Assembly: GCA_002887195.1 (NCBI GenBank) | Contig: PJAB01000147.1 | Span: 1 to 37,653, forward strand | Direction of reading: 5' to 3' | Source of the DNA: Chrysochromulina parva | Lineage: Eukaryota > Haptophyta > Prymnesiales > Chrysochromulinaceae | DNA: 37,653 bases | Part shown: positions 1-10,206 of the stretch, one piece after another | Numbering within the stretch: the first letter of the stretch is position 1 | How the letters are laid out: each line of letters starts with the position of its first letter | Notes under the pieces: model-generated | What the model saw: the letters and a program-made list of their open reading frames with translations, nothing else | Told to the model about the DNA's origin: nothing | Databases searched by the model: none | Position numbers and translations under genes: made by a program

Positions 1-1
1 C

Positions 2-118
2 GCCGAGACGTGCAACTGGGCTTCCGACGCCGATTGCAACGACTGCAGCCCCGGCTCGGAGTTCCGCCCGGCCCCGGGCCGAGCACGGCAGGTGGACCGG
101 ACCATCGTCACATGGTAA
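2..118 (+). CDS. 3' end of a Cys-rich protein (partial)
   Basis: An open frame enters from the left edge and stops at TAA 116-118. Its 38 residues include a Cys-rich motif of the form C-x-WASDADC-x-D-C-x-PGSE, followed by a short Arg/Pro-rich tail. The same W-A-S-x-x-x-C-N-D-x-x-PGSE pattern recurs at the extreme right of the window (about 37,580-37,650) at the end of the lectin-like protein. Both therefore probably belong to a family of secreted multi-domain surface proteins. Such Cys-rich PGSE modules are, from memory, common in haptophyte and dinoflagellate extracellular proteins. The domain seems cut short, because the Cys residues usually expected after PGSE are missing. The stop could instead lie in an intron, since 'TGGTAAGG' at 113-120 looks like a GTAAGG splice donor. 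Confidence 0.45.
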   Translation, partial: AETCNWASDADCNDCSPGSEFRPAPGRARQVDRTIVTW

Positions 119-404
119 GGCGAGACAGAGTATGTATCCGTACATGTACATGTCCTGTACATGACTGAGACTAAACTAAAGTGACTAAAGTAAGAGAACC
201 TCACCACCGAAACGAGAAACGACAAACGGGGGTGGGGAAGCCGGCGGTAGCACTCTAAACATTATCGTTCCACCAGCACCGGAAAAAAGCCAGATCGTCC
301 CGTTCTTTCACGAGATTTGTCATCAGGCGTCAAGATCATCTTGGTGTGTGCCGATCTCGTCGCAAGTCGAGTGCGACTCGTGCTGTGACAGTCTACCGAC
401 CACT

Positions 405-1088
405 ATGCTCGCACTCGTCATGCTTTTGAGCGCACTGAGCACTGGTGCTCTTAGAATCGGTGTTGAAATCAGCAAGCGGGCCGAGCGTACACATTCACCG
501 TCGTGTCTGCGTGGCTCGCATCCACACATGGCGGGCTTCGGCACCGCAGGTGCGGCGAAAAAGGGCGAGGACGTGGCGGCAAAGTCCACTAAAGCGCCAC
601 TATCGCCCAAAATTCAGTGGGACCATTTCAAGAAGCATCGCAAGGCTGGCATCGAGGCCACAACTGTCTTCGCTCGCATAGCTGGCACCGAGGCGTGGTT
701 CGAAGTTGGAGACGTGTCGGCCGCACCGCCTGGGGCCGTGGCAGGTGCCGTGCAGGTGCAGAAGCGCCTCATCCTCGAGCATGCCGTGCGCGTGCACCCG
801 CAGCTCCTGCCCAAGGCCCGTGAGCTCGAGGCGGGATATGCCGTGGGCAGCACCACCCAGCCACTGCAGAAGGTGGAGCCAATCGATGCGGCCGAGGCGG
901 GCTTCGAGGGCCGCGCGGACGCCTCCGGTAGGTATGGCAAGTCGCAGGCCGAGATTTTGGAGCGTGAGGCATCCAGCCTCCAGGCGGCCTCGAAGCCCGC
1001 CGGCGGCAAGGGCAAAGGAGGCTTCCCGGGTGGTGGCACGGGCCCCGCGGCGAGGAAGGGGCCCGCGGGTGCGGGTCGCGGCGACTAG
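405..1088 (+). CDS. putative plastid-targeted protein, unknown family
   Basis: Single-exon gene of 227 residues. I chose the ATG at 405 because it gives an immediate signal peptide (LALVMLLSALSTGALR), followed by a basic, Ser-rich stretch. This is the bipartite presequence expected for import into a secondary plastid. The mature part (about residues 75-165) is a compact domain with patterns W-D-H-F-K-K, VFARIAGTEAWFEVGDV and QKRLILEHAVRVHPQL, ending in LEAGYA. It looks like a conserved globular domain, but I do not recognise the family. The last 50 residues are Gly/Lys/Pro-rich low complexity. The next gene downstream is also plastid-directed (Tic22-like), on the same strand, about 300 bases away. 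No function is assigned; the coding call rests on the presequence and the domain-like core. Confidence 0.65.
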   Translation: MLALVMLLSALSTGALRIGVEISKRAERTHSPSCLRGSHPHMAGFGTAGAAKKGEDVAAKSTKAPLSPKIQWDHFKKHRKAGIEATTVFARIAGTEAWFEVGDVSAAPPGAVAGAVQVQKRLILEHAVRVHPQLLPKARELEAGYAVGSTTQPLQKVEPIDAAEAGFEGRADASGRYGKSQAEILEREASSLQAASKPAGGKGKGGFPGGGTGPAARKGPAGAGRGD

Positions 1089-1394
1089 TGTGCGTTGCTG
1101 GACGGTCAGTTGTGGGCCGCGTTGGAGCTTGGATGGTTGCTTGCGGATCCCCAGTCGTGGGGTCCTCCTTCGCGGCCCTGATTCGCTCCGATCCGACCCC
1201 GTGGCTTCTTGCAAATAATAGCAAGCAGCAACGCGTACAGTGGCTCCAACTGTATGGTACACACCACGCTATCCACCGCCCCATCTGCCTAAGACGTTCG
1301 CGCCGGCCGACAGCTACCGCCGTGAGGACGCGATCACCGCAACCCTCCTCGTCATCGCGTCATCAAACGAGATCGGACTGTGCTCACACGAACG
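1089..1394. other. intergenic, 306 bases
   Basis: Spacer between two same-strand plastid-protein genes. It must hold the 3' UTR of the first and the promoter of the second. I see no recognisable RNA gene, TATA box or repeat. Confidence 0.5.
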
Positions 1395-2642
1395 ATGCCA
1401 CGCCACTTCTTACTGGCGGCGGCGGCGCTCGCCGCCGCTGCCCACGCTAGGATGTTGCCGGCGCCTCCAGAGTCGAGCGCCCCACCCACGTCCAGCCGCA
1501 AGCGCTCCGGTGGTGGGCTGCCCGTCGTCGCCGGAGTATCGGCCGTGCTGCTAGGCGGCGCTGCTGCCGCCATGCCTGCCGTGAGGCGATCGGTCGTGAA
1601 TGCTGTGCGCAAGCTGCTTGACGGCGACGATCCGCTCGCTGATCTGGGACCCGATGATATGATGGCGGGCGCTGGCTCCGCCAATGCCGAGGCTGAGCCC
1701 GCGAGCCAGCCGATAAGGAACGCCGCTCAGGCTGACCTCGGCGACGGGGAGCAGTTTACACTCACGCCTGAAAAGCTGTCGGCGATCGCCGAGCTCAACT
1801 CGAAGCTCAAGGCGATCGCGCCGCTGCTCGCGTCGGTACCGGTCTTCACCGCTGCCGTCGGCAACGGCACGTCGCCGCTGACTGTGCCGACCGAAGATGG
1901 TCAGAAGCTCTGCTACTTCTTTACAGAGCGTGTAGATGCCGAGGCGTTCCTGAGCGCGGTGCAAGAGAATACGAAGCTCGAGTTGAAGGCGACGATCATC
2001 GGCGTCTCGCTCGCCGACATCATCGCCGCCTACACGACGCCCGAGGCGCAGGCGGCAAGAGAGACCTTTGTGATCATCCCGACCATGGCTGAGGTGGCAG
2101 CAGCTCGGCACATCATGAGAGCGTCGGGCAAGGCGGAGGCAGAGCAGCCGGCGCTTGGACCGGGCAGCGGGCTCGTGCCGGTCTTCTGGTGCGAGGCACT
2201 CGCTGTGCAGACCGCCAGTGGCAAGCAGCGTAAGGTACTCTTCCTGCGGTTACAGGACCTGAGGCAGATGTGGGAGGGTCTGACCGACGCGCGCAAGGAG
2301 CAGGGCGAGGTAGACGCGATGCCTGAGGGGCCGACGGTGCAGGTGTCGGACCTGCAGACGATGGCCGATCTGCTCGTCGCGTCCAATAAGACGGACGACG
2401 TCATGTTCCTACCCTCATCCAACGCCCTCAAGAACGCACGCGCGAGCCAGGCGCGGCCGCGTGGGGGCGGCAGCGCCGGACCATCGGATGGGCCGACGGG
2501 CGCCACCGGTGCTGACGAGAGCGCGGCGGCAGCGGACGCGGCGGCTGTGGACGACGCGGGCGCCGATGCGTCGGACGACGGGGCGTCCGAAATTGGCGTG
2601 GACGGGTTCGAGGGCGACGAGGAGGATGGCGCCACACTCTGA
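1395..2642 (+). CDS. Tic22-like plastid protein-import factor
   Basis: Single-exon protein of 415 residues. The N-terminus MPRHFLLAAAALAAAAHAR is a signal peptide, as expected for a secondary plastid. The core (about residues 135-330) carries the two-fold Tic22 pattern: VPVFTAAVGNG, then DGQKLCYFFTERVDAEAFL, an internal 'VSLADI' strand, then a second half with LVPVFWCEALAV, RKVLFLRLQDLRQMW and VQVSDLQTMADLL. Tic22 is a soluble intermembrane-space chaperone linking the Toc and Tic translocons; in complex plastids it sits between the innermost membranes. The ~90-residue C-terminal tail is Ala/Asp/Gly-rich, acidic and probably disordered, longer than in plant Tic22. No introns are needed. The upstream neighbour is also plastid-targeted. 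The family call rests on recalled sequence pattern, not a search. Confidence 0.8.
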   Translation: MPRHFLLAAAALAAAAHARMLPAPPESSAPPTSSRKRSGGGLPVVAGVSAVLLGGAAAAMPAVRRSVVNAVRKLLDGDDPLADLGPDDMMAGAGSANAEAEPASQPIRNAAQADLGDGEQFTLTPEKLSAIAELNSKLKAIAPLLASVPVFTAAVGNGTSPLTVPTEDGQKLCYFFTERVDAEAFLSAVQENTKLELKATIIGVSLADIIAAYTTPEAQAARETFVIIPTMAEVAAARHIMRASGKAEAEQPALGPGSGLVPVFWCEALAVQTASGKQRKVLFLRLQDLRQMWEGLTDARKEQGEVDAMPEGPTVQVSDLQTMADLLVASNKTDDVMFLPSSNALKNARASQARPRGGGSAGPSDGPTGATGADESAAAADAAAVDDAGADASDDGASEIGVDGFEGDEEDGATL

Positions 2643-2860
2643 GAAATCGAACGACAGGATCTCGGAGTGTTTGTGATGGTTTCTGACAAAATTACATTCC
2701 TAGTAGAACCCCACAGCCCAGGCCTCTCCCAGCCCAATGAAAATCACGCAGGCACACATTCACATTCACACACTCATCTGCAGAGGGTGTCGTTGCGAAG
2801 GCATTGAGGCAGGCGACTCTTGACTGTGCAGGTGCTGGAGCCAGCCCTCGTCCCAACAGA

Positions 2861-3825
2861 ATGGCGGACCGCCCTTCATCGCGCGAGCTTGGCGGCGGCC
2901 CTCGCGTGGGTGCCACGTCGGAGCCACCACCGCCGCTGCAGCCGCACACGCTCAAGCTCAACTTCGACTTCGAGGTGGTCGAGCAGCCACTGCCAGAGCC
3001 TCCTCTGGCGCCGCCGCTCGCGGAGGGCGAGCCGCCGCCGCCGCCGCCGCCGCCGCCGCTGCGTATGGGCGGCACCTACTTCGCTTTCGCCATCCCCAGC
3101 TTGGAGGGCGCCGAGCCGACGACGTACAATCTGGCGCACCCTCTCTCGGGCGAGACTGTGGCCGGCATGCTGTCGTCGGTACAGCTGTCGATCAGCGAGG
3201 CCTTGATCAGGTGGCTCGTCGACGAGTCGCAGGGCTTCCTGCCACTCGTGCTTCGCCGCCGTGGCCTCGACGCCGCTGGCGCCGACGACGTGAACGTGTG
3301 CAACCTGCCGATCGACGTCGGCGCGCTCCTCTTCGGCCGACAGAGCGCGGTGGTGCGCTTCGAGGCGGCGGTGTCGAGCGAGGGGCACCTCGCGCCGGCG
3401 AGCAGCGAGGGCGTCTCATTCAGCATGGAGGGCGCCACGCCGCTGCCCGCGCCCGCCGCTGAGCTCGCCGCCTCGCTCGGCGTGCAAATCACCTCGGACG
3501 CGCCGCTTCTCACTCACGAGATGCTGACGGGTCTCAACCCTATGTGTGTGACGCTTGTGCGTGCGGATGGGCTACCGTCGGCCTACTCGGGCACGCCGTA
3601 CAAGCGGCCGTATGAGGATCTGCGGGACTCGTGCGAGCCGGTCAGTGTGCACTGGTCGCTGCTCGACACGACGTGCGTCTCGTCCGCCAAGTCGCATGCA
3701 CCGTCCATCCGGTGGAACGAGCGCAAGATGCTCCTGGCGGGGAACCGCATCATCGACCCGGCCGCGCTCGCGCGCCGGCTACGCGTCGACGGGCTCCGCC
3801 TCGAAGTGCACGACCGCGACCCGCT

Positions 3826-3856
<31 letters not shown>

Positions 3857-6208
3857 ACCGAGGGCGAGCCGCCGCCGCGCGAGGAGGAGGAGAAGGAGGA
3901 GGAGGCCGACACAAATGAGGTCACGCCCCAGTCGGTGCAGCACCCTCCCTTCGGCGTGGGCCGCGCGTCGCTGGGCGACTTGATCCCGCGCCGCCGGACC
4001 GACACGACCGACTACCGGCTGTCGGGGCTGCCGATCCATCCGCCTCGCCGCCTCACCCTCGAGCTCGACATCTTGCCTTGTGAGCTCACCCTCGAGATTG
4101 CCTTGTGAGCTCACCCTCGAGATTGCCTTGTGAGCGTCCCAAATCGAAGCCCGAGCTCGAGGAGGCGAAGCCCGATGCGCCCCTACCTTGCATGCACACG
4201 CTCACGACGACGCCTCCGCTTCCCCACAGGTGAGCGTCCGAAAGCGAAGCCCGAGCCCGAGGAGGCGGCCGCCGAGTACCACGCCGGCTCGTACGTGGAG
4301 AGTGGGACCCTCGTGACCGTGTACGTCGAGCTCGCGTCGCCTCTCGGGGCCGAGGGCAAACCGAAACCCAAGGCGGAGCTGCAGCGGATGATCACGCTCA
4401 TCAGGTACGCCGACACCCCAGTGCTGCACGCCCTGGCCAGCTGCATGCAAGTGCTCAATGCGGCGTCCTCTCCTCCCCACAGGTACGCCGACACCCCAGT
4501 GCTGCACGCCCTGCTCGCGGTGGTCAAGGCGGCCAACGACGCGATCGGGATGGGGTCCGCCTCCGCGTGGGAGTCATACAAGGAGTCGGCTCGTGAGGAC
4601 CTCGACCTGGTGACCGGCGTGCATCTCGTCGACGGCGAGTGCAGGCTCTTCTTCTTCGAGGGGCTCGCCGCGACGGCCCCGGACGATCCGAACCCGAACG
4701 CCATGGGACGACTCGCCAAGCTGCTCGAGCGGCGCAAGCCGAACTCGGGCACGGCGTTCACGCTCATGGACAGCTCGATCACGTTCTCGGAGCGGCTGTA
4801 TAACACCTTCGAGATGCCCACGAAGCTGATCAAGCTGCGCCAGCCGATCCCCGCGCTGCTGCTCCGGCCCGACGTGTACCGGTACCTTCGCGTGGCCGAA
4901 GGCACTCAAAAGGCCCTCCTCTGCCTTGGATGCCTGCTTGGCTCGCAGACGCTGCGCACGGCGTACAAGGCGAGCGCCTTCCCGCACTGGGAGCACCTGC
5001 TGCAGCTCGAGAAGAAGTTTGGCGGCGTGCAGCTCGTCGCCGACCGAGAGGGCGTGATGCTCGATGACGACGATGAAGATGAGCCATTCGATCCGATGGC
5101 GGAGACGGGCGCGGCGCCGGTGAAGAAGCAACGGCACCGGCCCGCCGCGCGCAAGGCGCCGACCGATGGGGACAACGAGGCATGGTACAAGTCTCTCGAG
5201 GCGCGCGCGCTCATGCAGCCGATCGACTACCTTGCCAAGAACATCGCCGAGCTGCCGCAGCCGCCGCCGCCCGCGCCACTCCCTCAGTGGTACCTTGACG
5301 CGATTCCGAAGCTCGAAGGGCCAGCGTACATTTACTCTGGCCAGCGGCTCAACCAGCAGGAGCAGCAAAAGGAACTGCTCCGCCAGGCGCTCATCAAGCT
5401 GCACAAGGAGAAGAACATTCAGATGACGTACAACAAGGAGTTCTTGTGGGCGGACTCGGTGGGCGATCGCGAGCCGCCGAAGCCGAAGCGAGAGCAGATC
5501 CCGAACATGAAGCCCGACGCGCACCTCGCGCCGTGGGACATCAAGCAGCCCATCATCCACAACAAGGACGGCACCACCTCGAGCTTCCGAATACTGCAGC
5601 CGTCCGACTACCGCTCCGAAGAGCTGAAGGAGCCTTGGGACGAGGAGGAGCTGCTGCGCTCGCAGCGGCCCATCCAGCCGCCTGGGCCACTGCCGCCGGG
5701 CGCGATGCACCACTCGCGCCGATGGGACCCGAACCCGTGCCCGAACGACTTTTTGGACGAGGACATCCACGAGCGGATGCGCTCCGTCTTCTCGGGCATG
5801 ACGGAGGAGCAGATCGCCGCCGAGAAGCTCGCCGCCGTCGACGGCGCCGTCAAGACATGGCGCGACAAGCTCGTCGTCGACGACCCAGTGCTGCGCATCA
5901 ACCTGCGATCGAGCGACTACGCGTCGCAGGTCGACAAGCTGAGCTCCGTTCTCGACGACAGGCCGGTCAAGAAGGCGCTCAAGTCGCTCTACAAGGGCAA
6001 GACACCGCTGAAACTGGCGGCCGAGCCGTCCGCCTTCACCCTATCGGTACCGTACGAAGAGGCAAGCACCCAGGGGCTCTCGCTCACCTGGCGCGGCTCG
6101 ACGTCGTGGAAGCCATCCTCGGACGGGCTCGATGTGACCCTCGCGGCGACGAAGGGCAAGTCGAAGGGAAAGAAGGTCACGATGTCGCTGCCGCAGAGCC
6201 ACCGGTGA
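2861..6208 (+). CDS. CFAP92-like (DUF4550-type) flagellar protein, 3 exons
   Basis: Exons 2861-4079, 4230-4404 and 4483-6208 join in frame to 1039 residues. The start is ATG 2861 (MADRPSSRELGGG); the frame is open further upstream but has no earlier ATG. Exon 1 has two poly-Pro runs from CCG repeats (about 3031-3060 and 3822-3856) and a Glu-rich run (3883-3908). They flank a domain with KLNFDFEVVEQP, CVTLVRADGLPS and a WNERKMLLAG segment. Exon 3 is Lys/Pro/Glu-rich with conserved-looking stretches such as DVYRYLRVAEGTQKALLCL and a C-terminal beta-rich end. This architecture recalls CFAP92/KIAA1257, which is linked to cilia and flagella; the match is from memory and uncertain. Both introns lie next to copies of the exon sequence that follows them. 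The joined frame D-I-L-P-C-E-R-P supports the first splice. Confidence 0.55.
4080..4229 (+). other. intron 1 of CFAP92-like gene
   Basis: 150 bases, GT-AG. Three GTGAGC donors occur at 4080, 4105 and 4130, created by two tandem copies of a 25-base unit that itself copies the exon end. Only the donor at 4080 keeps the frame (phase 1). Bases 4130 to about 4170 are a slightly diverged copy of the start of exon 2 (4230 to about 4270). The GCATGC-type core follows at 4190, then a pyrimidine tract and CACAG. Confidence 0.75.
4405..4482 (+). other. intron 2 of CFAP92-like gene, flanked by perfect 34-bp duplication
   Basis: 78 bases, GT-AG, phase 2. Bases 4402-4435 are repeated without mismatch at 4480-4513, so the intron starts with a copy of the next exon's first 31 bases. 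The 44 bases between the copies contain the shared core starting at 4443 and a CT-rich tract ending in CACAG. The intron is a multiple of three with no stop, so retention would insert 26 residues and duplicate YADTPVLHAL. Confidence 0.8.
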
Positions 6209-6496
6209 GAAACACCAGGCCCTGCGTGTCCCGCCGGGGGGCGACGCGGACATGACGGATCATGACATACATTGGTCGAAGCTCAGCGCGCCGCGGAAGT
6301 CGTGTTGACCTGAGTCTATTTGAACGAAAACCCGTCACATCCCTGACACCGAGATGGGATCTCTTTTGAGCAAGTGTGTCTGGGAAGTGGAACTTCACAT
6401 GAAGTCAAAGGTTCGTCACTTCTTTTCCGTCGCCCCCTGGGTCAGTGTCGTCAGTGGACTACCTTGGGCCCGCGCGCACGCCCCCGATCGTGATCC

Positions 6497-7264
6497 ATGC
6501 GCCTCGGCATCTGCTTCTCTCCCGCGGGATTGCTCTTCCCTTACTACGTCGGCGCGGGCTATGAGCTGCAGCGCCTCGGCATACTGCAACCGCAGACGCC
6601 ACTCGGTGGCTCCAGCGCCGGGGCCATCGTTGCAGCATGCCTTGCCTGTGGTGTGCCTGAGGAGACAGTGAGGCTAGGGCTGGCGCGACTCGTGGACGAC
6701 GTGCGCGCCGGCACGCGGCTCAACGTGGCGCTCCGCAAGCAGCTCGAGACATTTATGAACGACGACTCTCCCGCGCTGGCTGCGAAGCATGGCCTGACAC
6801 TGGGCTACTTTGAGGTGCTGCCGCGACCCGGCCCACGGCTCGTGCGTGCTTGGGCTGACCGCGACGACCTCATCGACTGCATCTGCGCCTCTTCCAACTG
6901 GCCCCTCTTCTTCTCTCGCTGGCCATTTGTCAGATGCCGCGGCGCGTGGTGCCTGGACGGCTTCTTCTCCGTGCCTCGCAGCCGCTTCGGCTGCCCAGTA
7001 CTCAGTGAAGGCGTAACGCGCACGCTCGCCATCACTGCTCTGCCGAAGGTGTCGCTCTCGGCCTTTCTAGACGAGGACATCATCCAGCCGGGGCGCGCGG
7101 GATATGCTCCCGCGCTGCCCGTCGACGACAGCAAGTGGTTCAACTGGGCGCTGACGCCAGCGCCCGACGAGCAGCTTGATGCGATGGTCGAACTCGGGCG
7201 GCAGCATGCTCGCGTGTGGGCTTCAAGGGAGCGCGATTCGTTGTCGCCGGCGACCCTGATATGA
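6497..7264 (+). CDS. patatin-like phospholipase / lipid acyl hydrolase
   Basis: Intact 255-residue single-exon protein. Patatin-fold signatures are in place: an N-terminal glycine-containing loop (FSPAGLLFPYYVGAGYELQRLG) that forms the oxyanion hole, the nucleophile elbow GGSSAGAIVAA with GxSxG centred on Ser40, and the catalytic Asp in the CLDGFF segment (Asp154-Gly155). Patatin-like enzymes use a Ser-Asp dyad to release fatty acids from phospholipids or galactolipids. At 255 residues it is little more than the catalytic domain. The N-terminus starts directly at the fold, so there is no signal peptide and it is probably cytosolic or peripheral to a membrane. The start at 6497 is the only ATG that fits. 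It lies about 290 bases after the CFAP92-like gene and has no visible functional link to it. Confidence 0.85.
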   Translation: MRLGICFSPAGLLFPYYVGAGYELQRLGILQPQTPLGGSSAGAIVAACLACGVPEETVRLGLARLVDDVRAGTRLNVALRKQLETFMNDDSPALAAKHGLTLGYFEVLPRPGPRLVRAWADRDDLIDCICASSNWPLFFSRWPFVRCRGAWCLDGFFSVPRSRFGCPVLSEGVTRTLAITALPKVSLSAFLDEDIIQPGRAGYAPALPVDDSKWFNWALTPAPDEQLDAMVELGRQHARVWASRERDSLSPATLI

Positions 7265-8060
7265 GACGTGTGAATTGTGTGCCGGCCGCCGGGACACAGC
7301 GACACACCGCAGTTGATCGCCCTAAATTCTTGCGCGCACACACTATATATACGTCCGGCGCTGAGGCAGTGGTTTTGATCGACTCGCGACGCGAGCTCAC
7401 GCGACCGAGCGGAACAGCATCAGCCACGAGCAACGCGCAAGCGCAGCGTTATCCTTACGTTATCCGAGTGCGTCAGTTCGCGATGAGCGAGTAATGAGCG
7501 GTCTCCATACAGTCCTTAGCGCTTAGCAACCGGAAAAAAATAGGGATGGACCAGGTTTTCGTGGTTTGAACCAGGAAAAGCGGTCCGGACCAGCCCAAAG
7601 TGGTTTGGACCACCGACGGTTCGTACCACTGTTTAGTGGTTCAAACCGGGAAAACCTGGCCCATCCCTTTTTTTTTCCGGTTGCCAAGGTCTTTGGCTTG
7701 TATTGAATTATTCTCGCGAACCACTGTGACGCCCACGTGCCGTTGCCGATCGGATTGATCATGATTGATGCATACATCTGTTACGAGAGACGCCCATAAT
7801 AAGAATAGGGGGGGCGGGCGGCTAGCTGGAGGCGTTTCCAAGGGGGCGTTTCCCGTTTTCACTCATTCACTGCTCATACACAGGCCCCTGTGTAAGGAGT
7901 GTAACGTCTACAGCTAGCCTTAGTCTGCGCCCTCCACGGTATGTCTCCACGGGACTGGTGGCCGTGCGTCTTACCGAGATGGCAAACTTGAGGGGTACCT
8001 CCGGCTTGACTTCACACCTGGGCATCGGGAACTAACGGCTGGAGGATCGGCAGGGAGTCA
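7265..8060. other. intergenic, 796 bases
   Basis: Holds the fold-back element above. Otherwise I see only a TATATATA stretch at 7343-7350 and no convincing reading frame. Confidence 0.5.
7522..7688. repeat. fold-back (MITE-like) inverted-repeat element
   Basis: The two ends are inverted copies of each other: arm 7522-7573 pairs with 7635-7688 with only a few mismatches, beginning CTTAGCAACCGG on one side and its complement on the other, each with an A/T run. The centre is made of smaller palindromes of the type GTGGTTTGAACCA and GGTCCGGACC. It is about 167 bases with no coding capacity and no clear target-site duplication. It could be a MITE, or a fold-back transcription terminator/3' processing hairpin for the patatin gene. 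Confidence 0.75.
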
Positions 8061-8520
8061 ATGCCGCTCCTCAAGCAGGAATCCAAGATGGCCGCCGGGC
8101 CCACTGACGCGTTCGCGGAGCTGGAGGCGCTCCGCTCGGCCAAGGAGCGCGAAGTCCATGCCGCCGGCGCCGCCCAGCCCATTGTTCCGGCGGTCGCTCT
8201 CCAGCAGTTCCTTGTCCTGCTCCAAGCGAAGAAGTTTGAGAAGGCCAAGGCACTCGCCTTCCGCCGTGCGTGCAGCCCGCTCGCATCGCCGCCCATGGCG
8301 CCCATTCCACCGCTCTGCTGATGATGGCCTTCGTCGTGCCGAGCGCTCTCGCTGCTTGCGCAGTCCTGACCGACGAGCCCGACAATCAGACCATCTTGCG
8401 CTCGCTGCCTCTGATTGACATGCAACTCAAGCTGAAGGAGGGCCGTCCTGCTGATGATGACGACGAGGACGACGAGGAGGATGACGAGGATGATGATGAC
8501 GACGACGATGACGATGACGA

Positions 8521-8569
<49 letters not shown>

Positions 8570-8779
8570 GCTGACAAGCCGATTGAGAACGAGCCAGTGA
8601 TGGCCAACGGAGCCGCTGCTGCCCCCGTGCCGGCGGCTTGCGACGACACGACTGCTGCCGCGGCAATGCAGGCGGCAGCTCCGCGCCAGCCCGCGCCATC
8701 GGACGCCGAGCTGCGTAGAGAGCTGCGCAGCTTGGTCGACAGCTTGGTCGAGGAGGAGTCGACACAGGTGGTGAGGTGA
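8061..8779 (+). CDS. ERICH2-like acidic protein, 2 exons
   Basis: Exons 8061-8265 and 8364-8779 join in phase 1 to 206 residues. The splice restores a continuous helical-pair segment: LQQFLVLLQAKKFEKAKALA, then a junction giving FRLLTDEPDNQTIL and RSLPLIDMQLKLKEG. That pattern (two helices, then EP-x-N, then LPLI) and the following acidic tail resemble glutamate-rich protein 2 (ERICH2). I recall ERICH2 from ciliated organisms; its molecular role is unknown. The tail contains an almost uninterrupted run of more than 30 Asp (about 8450-8570, GAC/GAT codons), followed by an Ala-rich stretch and a short C-terminal helix (ELRRELRSLVDSLVEEE). Without splicing, both halves would end or begin in unrelated sequence. 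An internal ATG ten codons in (MAAGPTD) is an alternative start. Confidence 0.6.
8266..8363 (+). other. intron of ERICH2-like gene
   Basis: 98 bases, GTGCGT donor, GCGCAG acceptor, phase 1. It carries neither the shared core nor the GATTGCC repeat. It is predicted from frame and family pattern. Confidence 0.6.
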
Positions 8780-10206
8780 GACGTGCAACGGCGAGCAGAG
8801 TCCAGAGAGAGTCCGTCGCGGCCAGACGTGAGGTGACGCCGTGCCCGTGATATCGCGAGCGTCGACCAAGCCTGACGAATATTTCATGATGCCGGTGTGC
8901 GCCGTGCACTAAATATATCCCCAGCCGCACGCATCTTCGTGATTCGAAACGATCTGCCGTACGGGGTACGCGGGTACGCACGCCGCACGCGGCTTTGGAA
9001 TTATATTCGTGAGCCTGAGCGCATAGTTACCCCTTACCCGAGGACCGTCGGTCCCCCCGCACCGAATCGCGAATGCGCCGCCGTAGAACGCCGTAGGCCC
9101 GTGTAGCCTCGGTTATTTGTACGGTCAACGTAAGGTCAACGGTGGATCGCGGCCCCGCCGGCCCGTCGTCCCCGCCAGCGGATTCGCCTTTCGCGCACTG
9201 CCACGCCTTGGAAATTATGCCTGGGGGTATCCCCCTCGCCAGGTCGAGCGTCGCCTCCCGTCCTCCCGTGTCCCGTCCTGCCGTTTTCCTGCCCGGTCCA
9301 CAGGTTGACTCATTTTGCCGATCACATGACACGTTGATACCCAGAGCACCCGCAGGCGCAGCTAAGGCGCAGCCACATGACATTCAGGCTCTGGAGGTCT
9401 GGTGCAGTGGTGCTCTCATCGTCTCATGAGTCTCAACTACTCGTCTAAATTACATGAATCTCGTCTGAGTTGCCTTACTATTGCCAAAAATCCACCACCC
9501 TCGAGGTCTTGCGTGGTTCCTTGAGATCGTACCCGGTGTGCAGTGCTTCTGCAGGACGGCGATATCCCCCGCGGGAGCGTAGCGCCCCCGTGGGAGGGGG
9601 GAGCACAAAGGGTTTGCCCGAGTACACAGACGAGCGTGGAAACGGCATGACGCCAATGACAGAGAGGCGTGAGGCATCGCGCACGTTGAGCGTCGTCGCA
9701 TGATGGATAGACGTCTTCTGGTGCGGCAAGTTACGCACAGCTTGCGGTGGCACCTTCCGGACCCGTCGCTGGGCCGATACTGGCGCCTGCAGGCCAAACC
9801 GTAATGCATGTAAGGGGAACGTCCCGCTCGCTATCGGCGCAGCTCGGATAGCAGCGCAACGCAGTGACCGTGGCGACGCAGCAGCAGTACGGTTTGCCCA
9901 GTTGACCGCTTGTGGACGATTCATGGGGGAACCATGCAAACCACGCGTCCTTTCGGGTGAAAGCTGATAGGTGAGTGTGTACGACATGCGATCAACACAA
10001 AGAAGTCTTGTAGCAAACGGACCCAGTGCCCTTTTCATCAGCGATGCATGCAAGATTCATTGCGAACGGGCGTGGTGCGACTACGAGCGGCAGCACTTCG
10101 AAAATGGTCAGCTCGGCAGAGTCTCGGCAGTCGATCTGACACGTTCTGTCTGACGATCTCGGCAGCTCCCGAACCTGTCCCGAAGCACTCCCGAAGCTCG
10201 GTCCGA
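8780..10206. other. intergenic, 1.4 kb, no supported gene
   Basis: Several open frames of 60-190 codons occur on both strands (for example 9478-10053 minus and 9027-9383 minus). None shows a signal peptide, domain or repeat that I recognise, and they overlap each other. The sequence is less GC-biased than the genes and may include decayed mobile DNA; I could not identify one. The last 160 bases before 10207 are open in the frame of the next gene and could be 5' UTR. Confidence 0.5.

Noticed and set aside
4574..5770. 398-codon minus-strand frame opposite the CFAP92-like gene
   Set aside because: Arg/Leu-rich composition typical of antisense in GC-rich genes; no domain, and the plus strand makes sense.
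8386..8649. Poly-Ser minus-strand frame
   Set aside because: Antisense of the poly-Asp tract.
9478..10053. 191-codon minus-strand frame in the 1.4-kb gap, possible transposon remnant
   Set aside because: No reverse transcriptase, integrase or transposase motif found; overlaps other frames.
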